A DNA stretch of 64,000 nucleotides from Sipunculus nudus (GCA_026874595.1 CM049311.1:37188676-37252675); one strand, 5' to 3'; positions 1-12,500 are shown, numbered from the stretch's first letter. Numbers and translations: made by a program. Notes: generated from the letters alone by a model not told the origin.

Positions 1-454
1 AATGGTTGCCGGGGCGATGAGCTGTCACTCAAAACAAATGTATCAACAGTTGCTCCGTGTTTTCCTCGCTTGGCTGGTAAACCTCTTGCTGGCAACACTG
101 CCTGATAATTATGTAGATTCTTTGTCGCATCAGTTGTGTGTCGCATGTTGGGCATTGTTTACACGCAGTCAAGAAGACCACAACTATTTATGGAAAAGGT
201 TTGTGGTCTAGCTCATACACAATAGCCTTTTTAACCCCTAAAAATTGTTGCCAACAGCATTTATATTTGCTATCTATTAATCATGTGAACATATCAGCCA
301 ACCATAGAGGTTGTGTCTTCCAGCACAGGGTCTCATCTGATTGGACAAATATACAGTGCTCCCCTCTAGTGTAGTGATTCAGGATATGAGGTCAAAACAA
401 ACAGCACTTACAAGATAGGTTGTAGGCCTACAGGTAAAGCGCTGTGTAAAGAGT
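1..454. other. Unassigned sequence at the left edge
   Basis: No domain, RNA or repeat is recognised here. A 69-codon open frame begins at position 2 with a hydrophobic stretch (LAWLVNLLLA) but has no relative in the window and no splice or promoter context. It is the length expected by chance, so I do not call it a gene. Confidence 0.5.
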
Positions 455-689
455 GTATCTAGAATCTTCTGATTTGACATCCAGGGATGTCCTTCAGAAA
501 GGGGCACAGTCATTTTTAGCTCAGCTGAAGGCATACAAAAAGGCTAGATTTCATGGGAATGGCTGGACTTATTATCATGAAACTTTTTCTTAATGTTGAT
601 TATGAAGAACTTTAAAAGCTACAGTTGAATGGGGATCCTTTTGTGAATATCTTCCTAGTCAGCTGAGCGTCATGACCCATGGGTCACTT
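455..689 (+). mobile_element. 3' fragment of an AGCTCAGCTGACT-group rolling-circle element
   Basis: The fragment opens with the phrase 'ctagaatcttc..gacatccaggga', which recurs in every module of the elements at 20156 and 58208. It ends with the group's 3' signature: the right inverted repeat AGTCAGCTGAGC, then the 14-bp palindrome TGACCCATGGGTCA, then CTTA where other copies have CTTG. A second start-like string, TTTTTAGCTCAGCTGA, sits at about 514-529 and suggests two fragments joined by deletion. The 5' end and microsatellite are missing, so this is a decayed non-autonomous copy. Confidence 0.7.
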
Positions 690-2157
690 AATTTTCAGTA
701 AATTGCAAACAGGCAAAGCAACCATCTAGCCAAGAGCAACAAAAACATGTTTCCCCAATGGCAGATGAAAATGATGCTCTGTGCCCCCTGGGTGTATGAG
801 AAAAGGTACTGTGACCACATCAAGGGAAAACTTTTGAATATTGAGGGCCCAAAAAGCAAACTTAAATGGCCTTGGAAGTCGTTTGGTATCACTCTTTGTG
901 AAAGTGACATAATTAATGCAGCTTAGGTTGTTGATCTGTTAACCTTGGACAGTACTCATTTCCGTATACCTGACATGTTTGAGAAACAAAAAGGAACCAC
1001 ATACAGTTTATTTGAATTTGATGAGCATGCATGAAGCAAATGACAAAGCTTTCATAGGAGTATAAATCCTAACATACAACCTTTTCATGCTGCTACCACA
1101 GTACCAGTCAAGCTGGTGTCATATAGTGCACTTTACCTTCAGTCTCAACTATAAATGTATGTGAGCTGACTTAGTGCAGCCTCATTTGACAGGGTTGAAA
1201 TTGTGGTTCTCAAAAGGATAAAAATAAGATAAACACCCCAGTGTATAATCAAGGCCATAGACATAATGGATAAAATGAATTAAAGTACCCTTAAAATAGA
1301 TAACCAACTTAAATCAAATAACTTTAACTTAACACAGATCCTTTCAAGTCATTTGAAGTTAGCAGGGATTTTGCCCAACATGTCCAGCTATGAAATTCTG
1401 TTAATGTTTTGCCCATGCAAGTCAGCTACAATTTTTTGGCTAACATAGCTTTTGGCTGTAGCTGCATTCTGACATAGATATCAAGGTGACATACAGTTGT
1501 TCATTATTTGCTTCTTTTTACAAAACCTAAAAGATTCAAAACTTCGATCAGTAAAGAAATAACAAACTGAATCATTTTAAGGGTCTATACAATCTACTTT
1601 CTTAAAAAACATGTCTTGTTCATCTTATGCAGTTCATTTGCAGCTTAAAATATAACAGTAAGGGGTTTTCATTGACAAAAGGCTTTATTATTGTTCATTA
1701 GTGCTTTCCAGGCACACAGCTTATAAAATCCACTGTTAGTAAAGTAATCAATGTTTTTCATTGAGGGAGCACACAATGTCAATAATATCCAAGTCTTTCT
1801 TCGGATCATAAATCACTACCAGAAATCAGTCAGTGTAACAATTTATACAGGCTGAATCCACCTAAAAAAATAAGCTTTTATACTGTATCTGTGGTCTGTG
1901 GTATGGTATTAAAGTAATTATTGCAAGACTTGAAATAACTTGAAACATATAGTTTTGATTTAATTAATTGGCAGTGATTTACAGCTGAAGGTTAGATTTA
2001 ATGCAGTTGTAAGGGCTAATAGAACCTAATTTGTTGCACTGAATAAACATTACCCTCACTGTATTTGTTGGAGATGTGAGTCTTTCATTCAAAAGAAAAA
2101 TCCATAATCACAATAAATTATACATCCCTTTCATAATTTGCCATAGCTGTTGTTTTT
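690..2157. other. Unassigned AT-rich sequence
   Basis: This stretch holds only short chance open frames. I see no tandem array, no inverted terminal repeat and no homology to other parts of the window. It is the flank into which the element at 2158 inserted. Confidence 0.5.
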
Positions 2158-2202
2158 AGCTCAGCTGACTATAAGTCATCTGAGCTATAGTCGTGGTCCA
2201 TT

Positions 2203-2254
2203 GTCCGTCGTCCGTCCGTCTGTCCGTCCGTCCGTCCGTCCGTCCGTCCGTCCG
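2203..2254 (+). repeat. (GTCC)n microsatellite inside copy A
   Basis: About twelve GTCC or GTCT units follow the left end of the element. The same tract, at different unit counts, sits at the same place in the copies at 37023, 53718, 56556, 58208 and 63151. It is therefore part of the element and not a chance simple repeat. Confidence 0.9.
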
Positions 2255-2314
2255 TAGATGTGGCACGTTTTGAAACCGTAAGACCTAGGAATCCAAAATT
2301 CAGCATAATGTTAG

Positions 2315-2533
2315 ATGTCCCCAAGATCTCCTACCAAGCCGAAAACTGGGTCTTTGCGACTTTGTTCCTTTGAGAAATTAAGGAAAAACCTCAATTTTTT
2401 ATTAAAAACCTATTTTCACACTTCAGGACTGCCTAATATCAAAACCACTCATCTGTTTTTCCTCATATTTCCTATAAATAATCCTCTATATAATTCCTAT
2501 GTACATGCTAGAAATTATGTCTGTATTATATAA
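2315..2533 (+). other. Recurrent ~70-codon open frame in an element module (probably not a gene)
   Basis: The frame begins at an ATG in 'gATGTCCCCAAGATCTCC' and encodes a basic peptide with the motifs SFEKLRKNLNF, LPNIKTTHL and YVHARN. Equivalent frames occur at 37168, 53875 and about 56700. Frames of the second module type, with LPN.KTTDL and YAHARND, occur at 3006, 37849 and 57412. The module in the element at 56036 has an early stop. I recognise no family. Young copies may stay open simply because they are similar in sequence; a substitution analysis is needed before calling it coding. Confidence 0.3.
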
Positions 2534-4783
2534 TTTAAAAAAGTTATGGGCCCAAACATAATGCATTTTGTAAATAATCAGGAAAGAAATTTTATCTTTT
2601 AACACAAAACTTGTTAAAGCTAAGCACTTTTTTTCCAGTAATATTACTTTTATTAATCAAAATTAAATTGTATACCCAAAATTAGATCAAAATCTTTTAA
2701 ATTTTTTAAAATATTAGCAAAAATAAAAAATTGGTACCTTAAATTTTGCCCAACTTGACCATGGCACGTTTTTTTGCTGTAACTGCTGTGGATTTAATTT
2801 TCACAGCATGTTTTTGTTAGCTTTTCAACTGTTAACACCAAAAATTTGAAACCAGTTGATCAAAAACTGTAGATTTTATTCAATTTTTCATGCACCATGT
2901 CACATATTGCTAGTGTTATGCAGTTTGCTAGAGCTCAGCTCCCGAGCTTCAGCTCTAAGTTCCTTAAATTTGGCATACAGTTAGATTTCTCCAAAATCCC
3001 GTACCATGCCAAGAATTTGGTCACTAGGACTTCATTCCTTCGAGATATCAATGAAAAACTTCATTTTTCCATTAAAAACCCATTGTTACACTTTAAGACT
3101 GCCTAATTTCAAAACCACTGATCTGACTTTGATCATATCTAATATACATATTTTTCTATACATTCGCTATGCACATGCCAGAAATGATGTCAGTATTGTG
3201 TATTTTTTTTAAATTATGGGCCCAAACATAATGCACTTTGTAAAAAGTCAAGAAATATATTTACTCCCTTAACAAGGGCATTGCTGAAGCTAGAGATTTT
3301 ATTGTCAGGGATGTAACATTATTTAATCAAGATTCAATTGAATACCCAAAATTAGTTCTGAATTTTTCAAATTTTATAAGTTATTAGTATAAATATAAAA
3401 TTAGTACCTTAAATTTTGCCCAACTGTGACCATGGCACATTTGTTTCCTGAGAGCACTGTTGATATAATTTTCATATCATGCACAAATATGGATTTCAGC
3501 TTTTTAGTTTAGAAAGCTGAAAGAAATTGGCCAAATATTGTAGCTTTTATTAATGTTTTTATGAGACCCTGTCAGACTTTGGCTCTCTCCAGCCCCTCTT
3601 GAGTCACCTGTATGTTGACCTTGTTGACCTTTCATCAAATTATGCACGCTTGAGGCGAGAATCCAGGCAGCTTATGGCCAGCCACAGTTGATCCAGGTGT
3701 CCAACCCAACTCATCTAGTAATTTTAACTAACAACATAACAATAAACAATAAATTAATAAATTTTTCTTGGTTTTTAATAACAAATTAAAGAAAAATAGA
3801 AAAGGAATTTGTAAGTTTATAATAACAGGAAATTAACTTGCAGTTACTGATGATATAAGAATCTTATATCGATGGGTAGAATGTCACATATTCCAAATAA
3901 CACCATGCAGTCACTTATGGCATTTTTCAGTTCATTTTTAATGATAAAGAAGTAAATCATATTATTCATTACTAATCATTAGGGATTATATGAAGGAAAT
4001 TGATGAAAGACAAAGATGCAGTTGATAATATTAATCTAGATTCCTACTGTGTCTAGTGTGTACATTGATGTGAAATTAGTCCAAAATGAATTTTTACAGT
4101 TATTTTTTAATATAAATAAAAGCCATAAAACCAGGTACTTATGATCATTATTTAAATGTGTGAATTTTGTATATTCTGGATTCTCAAAATCATTGTTTGG
4201 TGAGAACTGAATAAATACCAGACATGGTGCAAATACTTTGTAATTGTATTTAAATACGAATATGATTATGTACTCCATTATAAAATTTCTTGCATAAAGA
4301 ATGGGAATTCAGGTAAAAATGAAAGTATATGAATACTCGTGCAAATACTTTCAAAATGTATTCATGAATGCATTCATGAATATATTCTTTAATATTATTT
4401 TAATAATCATATCAGTTATTTCAGTTTAAAAAATCATATGATTCTCTTATTATTTTTAATAAAAATTATATTTGGGACAATATTTGTAATTTTTTTAATA
4501 AATAGTTAAACTCTTATATTATATGTTCTGCTTATAAGTTATATGGCCAAGTCAAAATCTGTGTGACAATAGCACTCCATTTGTTAATAAAATAAATGAA
4601 ATCAATCCTCTTCCCTGTCTCCAAAGATACTATCAAAATCATACATAAGCTAAACACCCACAACTCATAATACAGCTTATATTTATTACCACACAAAACC
4701 AGCATGTGCCTCATTTCTAAAAAAAATTTTTTTTTTTTTTTATCATATATAACAGCTGAGCGTCGTGACCCATAGGTCCCTTG

Positions 4784-7129
4784 TTTTTATTCTGCTTCCT
4801 TCTCTGTAACTAGGGCACTAATCACAGTGAAGGTCTCATCTCATTGAAACTGGCTGCTTGGCCCTGTGCACGGAGAAACTCTTTGTTGTGTTTCCTTATC
4901 CATAACAAACACAGACTTATTCCTTCGGTCGCAAGTATTTCAAGAGATTTTCCATGGCTTACACTGTTGCCAATGTGTTATATTAGGAAGGGTTTATAGA
5001 AGGAGAGAGCAATCCAAAATATCCAAGCTGCCCCCGGTTATATTATATGTCTGATTATATGAATGCTTTATGTGTATTTAACAATGATGAAATATTATTT
5101 TTCTGATGAATATGAAAAATCTTCCTAATTATATTTAACATACCCCTATAATATTTTCCTAGTTATTTTTAATTATTTTCAGTTTGACACTTTATTTACC
5201 TATTATGTCTGTGTACTTTACAAACAGTACTGTAACCTTGGGGGGAGGGATGCAAGGGGGAAGCTGCCTCCCCCCCCATGAGATCTGAATTTTATTAGGC
5301 CAAAATAAAAAATGTTGGCAGTATTTGCAAGAAAGTTTATTTTGAGCAGTAACTATCACTCAGTTTGTTTAAGCCACATAAATTTGATTATAGAGCTTAT
5401 TTTATAAGAAAAATACCCACAGAAATGCCAATTTATAGCATGTATTCATAGCATGTATTTTAAAAAATGTTCACACCCAGGTAGGGGGATTCCCCCTTGT
5501 TATGGTTGGCTCTGACAAAGCCTTTGCTGTCCCCCCCTCAGACTTTGCTCGGGCTATGGCCCTGACAAATCCTATTAACTGTTGACACTCATATTCTCCC
5601 ATGGAATTTTCTTACAATACTATTGTAGACTGGCTTGAACATTTTTTATATTATGCTTACCTGCATATACTTTATATAAAAAATTCATTTCTTAATTAAA
5701 CCGTTGAGATATTAGCTTTTGCAGTTTCTTGCTATATACAATATGTTTTACAAAATTGTCTGTAAAGTCATGTTTTCCACATCACGGAATTTTGTTAAAA
5801 AATACCCAAGGATCTCATCATCAAAAAGAAAAATCCTTGAAGAAATGATAATTATGATAAAGCAGATTTGTTGTATTAATTAAGCTAGCATTAAGGCTCA
5901 AACTGGTTTTATCTTTTACCACATTCTGCCAGATGGAGCTTTTTTTTGCTTTATTAGGGGGCAAAGGGACCAAAATATCTGACATTTTCAAGTGTGCCTT
6001 AAGATTGCTGTCATAAGTCTGAAGGTATTGATCCTTCCCAAGGAAAGATTTCCCTGAACCTGTGAAAATATAATAAATCTGGCAAGCAGTGGATCAGGTC
6101 CTGCTTAGACTTCTACCAGATCAGGGGTTTACGACTGGATCTGACCCCCTTTTCTATTTGTCGATTTCATGAAACCTGTGTGTGCCTCCTTTTTTGCAGC
6201 CTGAAGGAATACTGCTTGATTTAAACTGCCTTTATATACATTGTATCCATGGTAACAGAAAAATGGATGAGTTTAGATTGGATTCCGTGAGCTGAATGGG
6301 GCTTTGTTCTTCTAGACTGCAGTATCCTGCTGTAGTGGTCCTTTATAAGCTGATGTAGACTAGATATATACTGGATACATATGCTAGTATCAATAAATAC
6401 AGCAGAGCAGGTACATGCTATAAACAGAAAGCAGTATTATCTGGATAGAATAGCTAAGAGGTATTTTTTCTATATTACAATATAAATGACATCCAAACAA
6501 ATGACCTGACCTAAATATATGTATATATAAATTTATTATCCATATATATATCTTTATTATAATTTTCTATGACTTACAGTCATTTCTGAAAAAATGAAGG
6601 CCAGGTCATGACTTTCAAACAGATATTTATGAGTGAACATGGCACAAGAGTTATGTGCACAAAAGAACAATTAATATAAGATTCTATTACAATGGTAATT
6701 GGCCTTTCTTGCATGAGGTTGTGCTCTATCAGGAAGATTTATTGCTTGAAGTTAATTAATAAAGTCTGCTGTATATTAGAATTAGATGTTATATCATGTA
6801 CTGCCTGAAGTTAATAAAATCTGCTGTATATTAAAATTAGATGTTACACCATGTATTGTGTAATTTTGTTGTAGAATATTACCATAATTTTAGGACTGTG
6901 CTTACATTAAGGATAACATCATAAAAGACCGTTATGGCAAAATTTTAGCTTCATGCTCAGTAGGCATTCTAAATAGACCGAAAGGGTCTACTTAGAGTTG
7001 TGAGACTGTAGTCATGTCAAAAAATACACTGCAGTGCTCATCCATTGATATCAGTGTTCACTGCAGCTGTAATTGTATCATGGAGCTGTGAGGAATTGAA
7101 GTGAATCTACAGACCAGGTGCATGTAAAT
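4784..7129. other. Unassigned AT-rich sequence with small low-complexity patches
   Basis: No gene is recognised. G- and C-rich patches occur at about 5237-5280 and 5480-5545. A ~57-bp direct duplication lies at 6744-6855 and carries the phrase 'gaagttaat..aatctgctgtatatta' twice. The rest is ordinary AT-rich sequence. Confidence 0.5.
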
Positions 7130-7350
7130 CCTGTTTCTATGGTGATAACATGTGACATTTCCTGCCCCTCCTAGGAGGTAGCTGTCAATCACATAATGTC
7201 TCGAAGGCATGCTTGCATGCGGTCAGAAATTCAGTAAACATGGATAACTTACCAGTTTGTGGAGTCATATCAGGATTTTCTTTCCATGTGTGGAGTTTAT
7301 TAGAAAGCTAATGTACATATTTAATGGTTGATCTGGCTTTTTTAAGTGAC
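7130..7350 (+). repeat. Dispersed repeat, copy 1 of 2-3
   Basis: The order of short phrases here recurs at 45960-46200: 'catttcct', 'catgctcgcatgc', 'agaaattca', 'gttagaaag', 'taagtgacat' and 'cttgag'. A weaker match lies at 18530-18670. Overall similarity is low, so the copies are old. No terminal structure is clear, and the class is unknown. Confidence 0.45.
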
Positions 7351-7619
7351 ATGACACTTGAAACATTGAGGTCTTGAAAACATTCTTTTTATTCTTGTTT
7401 GCACCAAATCATACACAGGAATAATTTAGGGATTGTTGGTAATGGAATCATATCCCCCCTTTTTTCCAGCAGAAAAGTGTTCCACCATTGTTCTACGGTG
7501 ATTCTTGTCCAATTAAACCCACAATGTTTAGGTGTTTGTAAATGTTCTAATTGTTCAACCCACAACAGATCTGCAACAGTGCTACCCTTCTATAACTGGA
7601 CCAAACACAACAAATCTTT

Positions 7620-9060
7620 ACCAATATTTTGATGTTCCACTGGTAACAAATCTTCACCAATATTTTGCTGTTCTACTGGTAAATCTTCCCCCACATCTTG
7701 TGCTGTTCCACTGGAAACAAATCTTCACCAATATTTTGCTGTTCCACTGGAAACAAACCTTCACCAATATTTTGCTGTTCCACTGGTATCAAATCTTCAC
7801 TAATATTTTGCTGTTCCTCTGGTAACCAACCTTCACCAATATTTTGTGTTGTTCCTCTGGTAACAAACCTTCACCAATATTTGCTGTTCCTCTGGTAACA
7901 AATCTTCACCAATATTTTGCTGTTCCACTGGTAACAAACCTTCACCGATATCTTGTGCTGTTCCACTGGAAACAAATTTTCACCAATATTTTGCTGTTCC
8001 ACTGATAACAAATCTTCACCAATATTTTGCTGTTCCACTGAAAACAAATCTTCACCTTTGTCTTGTGCTGTTCCACTGGTAACAAACCTTCACCAATATT
8101 TTGTGTTGTTCCTCTGATAACAAACCTTTATCAATATCTTGTGCTGTTCCACTGGAAACAAACCTTCACCAGTATTTTGTGTTGTTCCTCTGGCAACAAA
8201 CCTTCACCAATATTTTGTTTGTTCCATTAGAAACAAATCTTCACCAATATTTTGCTGTTCCACTGGAAACAAATCTTCACCAATATTTTGCTGTTCCACT
8301 GGAAACAAATCTTCACCAATATCTTGCTGTTCCACTGGTAACAAATCTTCACCAATATTTTGCTGTTCAACTGGTAACAAATCTTCACCAATATTTTGCT
8401 GTTCCACTGGAAACAAATCTTCACGAATATCTTGTGCTGTTCCACTGGAAACAAATCTTCACCAATATTTTGCTGTTCCACTGGTAACAAAACTTCACCA
8501 ATATTTTGCTGTACCACTGGTAACAACCTTCACCAATATCTTGTGCTGTTCCACTGGAAACAAATCTTCACCAATATTTTGCTGTTCCACTGGTAACAAA
8601 TCTTTGACAATATTTTGCTGTTCCACTGAAAACAAATCTTCACGAATATCTTGTGCTGTTCAACTGGAAACAAATCTTTCCTAATATTTTGCTGTGCCTC
8701 TGGTAACAAATCTTCACCAATATTTTGCTGTTCTACTGGTAACAAATCTTCACCAATATTTTGCTATTCCACTGGAAACAAATCTTCACCAATATCTTGT
8801 GCTGTTCCACTAGAAACAAATCTTTACCAATATTTTGCTGTTCCACTGGAAACAAACCTTCACAAGTGTCTTGTGCTGTTCCACTGGAAACAAACCTTCA
8901 CCAATATTTTGTGTTGTTCCTCTGGTAATAAACCTTCTCAAATATCTTGTGCTGTTCCACTGGAAACAAACCTTCACCAATATTTTGTGTTGTTCCTCTG
9001 GTAAGAAACCTTCACCAATATTTTGTGTCGTTCCTCGTAACAAATCTTCATCAGTGTTTT
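7620..9060 (+). repeat. 36-bp minisatellite array, about 39 units
   Basis: The basic unit is 36 bp and runs AACAAATCTTCACCAATATT then TTGCTGTTCCACTGGT. A second unit type reads CTTGTGCTGTTCC and is 38 bp. Because 36 is a multiple of 3, several frames stay open on both strands (repeats such as NKSSPIFCCSTG or NLHQYFAVPLET). The 38-bp units shift the frame, so no single frame crosses the array. This argues against protein coding. The two unit types are interspersed in a non-random way that suggests local duplication of blocks. Confidence 0.93.
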
Positions 9061-9599
9061 GCTGTTCTACTTGTCAAAAAACCCAAACACAAATCTTTAT
9101 CACAAGATTCTACGTTTGCAGAAACAAAGCAGATCCATGTTTTGCTCTACTACTGAAATTACAGGGCTAGCTTATATACAGAAAAAAAAGGAGAATCTCT
9201 TCTCATGGACACCTTTATTTTCTGTAAAGTCCTCTTTTGTTGAGGCAGTCCCAGCAAATGAAGACTCCTAACATTCATAGGGGCACCTCTGTATTTCAGA
9301 GAGTATCAATATGTCCCACCAATGGTTATTATTGGGAGTGTCTGCTTCAATTTATTTCCTTCTTTTCAAGTGAATATGTTTTCTCAATATATCCCCAATA
9401 CCTATCTGGCTGGCTAAGTGGTCACTGTGTTTGAGATGTTGGCTCTAAGCTGACAACTAAACTGTGTGGGAGATTTAATAGTGGCTTTTCCCAGGGTTAT
9501 GGGGACATGGGTGGTAAAGTACCCAGGAGACTAGAGATGTTAGGCTATATTAAAAGCATAGCTGGTGTCTGCAGAAGGAAAAGGGGGCCTGCTTTTTGG
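9061..9599. other. Unassigned sequence
   Basis: No repeat or gene is recognised. Short open frames here run in from the preceding array. Confidence 0.45.
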
Positions 9600-9707
9600 T
9601 ACAGTGAACCCTGTGTAATATAACTGCCTGTGAGACTGACCAAAAGTGGTCTTAATTCACAGGTGGTCTTATTAGATGGATGGTCTTTTATACAGGTTCC
9701 ACTTTAT
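9600..9707 (+). mobile_element. Small CAGTGGAACC-ended MITE
   Basis: The left end TACAGTGAACCCTGT and the right end CAGGTTCCACTTTA are imperfect inverted repeats. The inside contains 'agtggtcttaattcacaggtggtctta'-like phrases found in the opposite orientation at 31059-31232. TA-type flanks and ends beginning CAGTG resemble Tc1/mariner-pogo MITEs. That class is inference from the ends only. Confidence 0.55.
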
Positions 9708-10591
9708 AAAGCAATGTTGGCTGTCAAGGGTGACATAGTAGTATTGCCCTCTTTGATTCACATTTTCCAGGCAGTGAACAAATGCTGTTACATGCAATCC
9801 CATGTTTACGTGTGATATAATACTGTTACAAAGAAATTCTTAAAGGGGTTGAGCATAGTTGAGTAATTTATCATAGAAATAATACTAACAAATATTTGAT
9901 ACCAAGAAAATTGGTCATAATGGTAGGTGGTCACATGGTGGTGTTCTATAATGTAAATAATAATATTTTCTTAAGCTGGCCCTGATCCTACAGACAGGTG
10001 GTGGTCATTTTGTATACAGGCATGTGCTTGTTTGATAAGAGTTAGCTCCACCATCACTGTATAGGTGCTTTATATGAATTGTAACACAGAGGAACAGTTC
10101 CATATAGATCAAATAAACAAGCTGCTGCTTGGCTGGAGCAGTGTCATTTTAAGCTGACACCTGCAGCCTGTGTTAATAAATGTTGCATTACACCTGTTTA
10201 CAGGAAATAGCAGGTCAGATATAGCAGGCAGTTCAACACGACCTGCCGCTGAGTACCTGAGGTAGACTTGACAACCAAGTCAGTGGTGTTTATTTCATGA
10301 GGTTGTCTTCTAAAGCGGCTCTGAGCTGGCTTCCTAATTTATTAATTTACACTATACACAAATTACAGACTCTATATTATGTATGTAACAATAATGTATT
10401 GATCATGATAGTCATATCACATACAATTTAATCTTTGTAGGAATCTGTTACAAGGATTCTGTTGAAATGAATATGTTTAAAACATGTTTGCTCAGATATT
10501 ATTGCCTTCGATGTCAGAAATGGCAACAAAGGACACAGGATATATAGGAAAGGGGACAACTTCGACTTAATAAGTCTGGGAAAATAAATAT
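9708..10591. other. Unassigned sequence
   Basis: I see no gene, tandem repeat or copy of another part of the window here. Confidence 0.45.
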
Positions 10592-10640
10592 CCCTTAGCA
10601 AAAAACGAGCTTGCCAGGCACTGTTGCTGCAAACTTGCTG

Positions 10641-11222
10641 CAGCTTTACAGCAACCTTGCAGCAAGGTCACAATTTGCCATGCAAATTAGTTTGCGGCAA
10701 CCTTGCTGCAGGCTTGCTGCAACCAATATTCCCGCAGCCCTTTTCCTGCAGCTTCTCACACACTTTCCCGCAGCCTTCTCGCACACTTTCCCGCAGCCTT
10801 CTCACACACTTCCTGCAGCCTTGCACACTTTCCCGCAGCCTTCTCGCACACTTCCTGCAGCCTTGCACACTTTCTGCAGTTTTTCGCACACTTTCCCGCA
10901 GCTTTGCAGCAACCTTGCAGCAAGGTCACAATTTGCCATGCAAATTAGTTTGCGGCAACCTTGCTGCAGGCTTGCTGCAACCAATGTTCCTGCAGCCCTT
11001 TTCCTGCAGCCTTCTCGCACACTTTCCCGCAGCCTTCTCGCACACTTTCCCACAGCCTTCTCGCACACTTCCTGCAGCCTTGCACACTTCCTGCAGCTTC
11101 TCGCACACTTTCCCACAGCCTTCTCGCACACTTCCTGCAGCCTTGCACACTTCCTGCAGCTTCTCGCACACTTTCCAGCAGCCTTCTTGCACACTTTCCC
11201 GCAGCCTTCTCGCACACTTGTA
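10641..11222 (+). repeat. 24-bp tandem block with duplicated octamer segment inside the TIR element
   Basis: Units of the type 'cccgcagccttctcgcacactt' repeat about 18 times, in 24-bp and shorter forms. An ~85-bp segment starting 'agcaaccttgcagcaaggtc' occurs twice, at about 10648 and 10908. Each copy contains CATGCAAATTAG, which includes an octamer-like ATGCAAAT. The 24-bp period keeps frames open on both strands (long Cys/Ser/Arg-rich frames), and I regard these as artefacts. Confidence 0.85.
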
Positions 11223-11652
11223 CAAGCAGTACATGCCATGTCATTAGTCAGTGACTGTCTCTGCTCCAAATATAAATGCATGCAGGTACTCAACAGAACA
11301 AGCTCTCATGAAATCCATTTAATTTGCACATACAATTAAACCTTAATCCATAATGGCTTTTAAATATTAACCAAACTTAATCAAGCTTTGTTAGAAATTA
11401 CACCTTGATGAATATGAATCAGAGTACACACTACACAGTCACACAAATCCTGCATGAAGTTGTGTAGCTACATAGCTGAATAAAAGTTCTGGGTGAGTTT
11501 ATTTTCAGGCCAAGGACTGGAAACATGAACCACAAAGTGACATTGGGTTACTTCAGTATTGTTAGGAATTTCCCATTTACTTAGGGTGACATCTATAGAC
11601 ATAAGTCGAACAGAATTTAGCAAATCAACTTTAAATGAAGCTTAGCCTGAGA

Positions 11653-11718
11653 GTTTGTGTGAAGATGAAAACAAAACCTTATTTAGTTTGTGTGAAGATG
11701 AAAACAAAACCTTATTTA
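11653..11718 (+). repeat. 33-bp tandem duplication unique to copy 1
   Basis: The segment beginning GTTTGTGTGAAGATGAAAAC occurs twice in direct succession. The other copy of the 2.1-kb element has it once (about 32555-32590). The duplication therefore arose in this copy after the two separated. Confidence 0.85.
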
Positions 11719-12273
11719 AAGTTACTGTTTCATATTCAAATCAATAAAACTCAAAATGCATTGGAGTTCAATAAATGCATGATATACACGTTAACCACAA
11801 AATTGTTTTCATGCTGCCTTTGATATATCTGCCTTCCAGCTTGAAAACATCTTTAAATCCCACCATTAAACTTAGACTTAGTTTTTACTTTTCCACAAAA
11901 TAAAATTTAATACTACACATTCTGTGTATAAAATTACTTGAGGAAAAATCAATCTTATCAGTGCTGGGCAGCGGCATCCCTTAGGGTACAAATATGTAGT
12001 TCAAACTTACTGGTGGTAGTAACATAACACCCTCTCTTTGTTCCTCCCATCAACTAATTGTATGTTCTAAATAATCCAATGAATCCTCTGAACATGCTGG
12101 ATCTTTTGAATGTTACTCTTACTTGAGCTATTTGGCACAGATCTTAATATTTTTAGAAGAGCTAACAAAGCACTGTCTTTTACTAATTTTGCAAAAATGG
12201 CTGCCTTTCCCTCCAAAATCAGTTTAGCCAATCACAGCAGGGTAAGACAGGAAATAGTAGAGCAAATAAAACT

Positions 12274-12500
12274 GTAAAAGACTGCGGCTAGCCGCAACCC
12301 TCCCGCAGCCTTCCTGCGCACAGCATCCAGTTAACTCTATGAGACTGCGGCTAGCCGCAATCCTCCCGCAGTCTTCCTGCGCACAGCATCCAGTTAACTC
12401 TATGAGGCTGCGGCTAGCCGCAACCCTCCCGCAGCCTTCCTGCACACCGTATTAAAATACTCCATAGGACTGCGGCTAGCCGCAACCCTCCCGCAACCTT
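12274..12500 (+). repeat. Four ~63-bp units with a perfect GCTAGC-centred palindrome
   Basis: Each unit carries the 14-bp palindrome TGCGGCTAGCCGCA, then CCCTCCCGCAGCCTTCCTGC, then a spacer such as CATCCAGTTAACTCTATGA. The matching block in the inverted relative is at 31750-31985. Palindromes repeated at regular spacing near one end could be protein-binding sites or hairpins. Confidence 0.85.

Larger units (their letters stand above)
2158..4783 (+). mobile_element. Full-length non-autonomous Helentron-like element, long form (copy A)
   Basis: The left end AGCTCAGCTGACT follows a run of five T and folds back on AGTCATCTGAGCT 16 bases further on. A (GTCC)n tract follows at 2203-2254. The body has two related modules of about 650-700 bp, each with the phrases 'ctgcctaat.tcaaaaccact', 'tatgggcccaaacataatg' and 'ttaaattttgcccaac'. 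An AT-rich tail of about 1 kb precedes the right end, CAGCTGAGCGTCGTGACC, a short hairpin (GACC-CATA-GGTC) and a terminal CTTG followed by T. The right inverted repeat lies inside the 3' end, which is the asymmetric arrangement of Helentron/Helitron2 elements. Copies at 37023 and 56556 agree over the whole length. There is no Rep or helicase frame, so it is non-autonomous. Classification is inference from architecture; being a repeat is directly seen. Confidence 0.82.

Noticed and set aside
8101-8684. Open frames of 128 and 181 codons with repeated Cys/Ser-rich or NLHQYF-type peptides
   Set aside because: They arise from the 36-bp minisatellite; several frames on both strands are open and the 38-bp units shift the frame.
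7620-9060. CRISPR-like array
   Set aside because: Units are contiguous without unique spacers, and the sequence is eukaryotic in character.
10611-11339. Open frame of 242 codons, rich in Ser, Pro, Thr and His
   Set aside because: It lies in the 24-bp tandem block; other frames on both strands are equally open, and the inverted copy does not preserve a matching frame structure.
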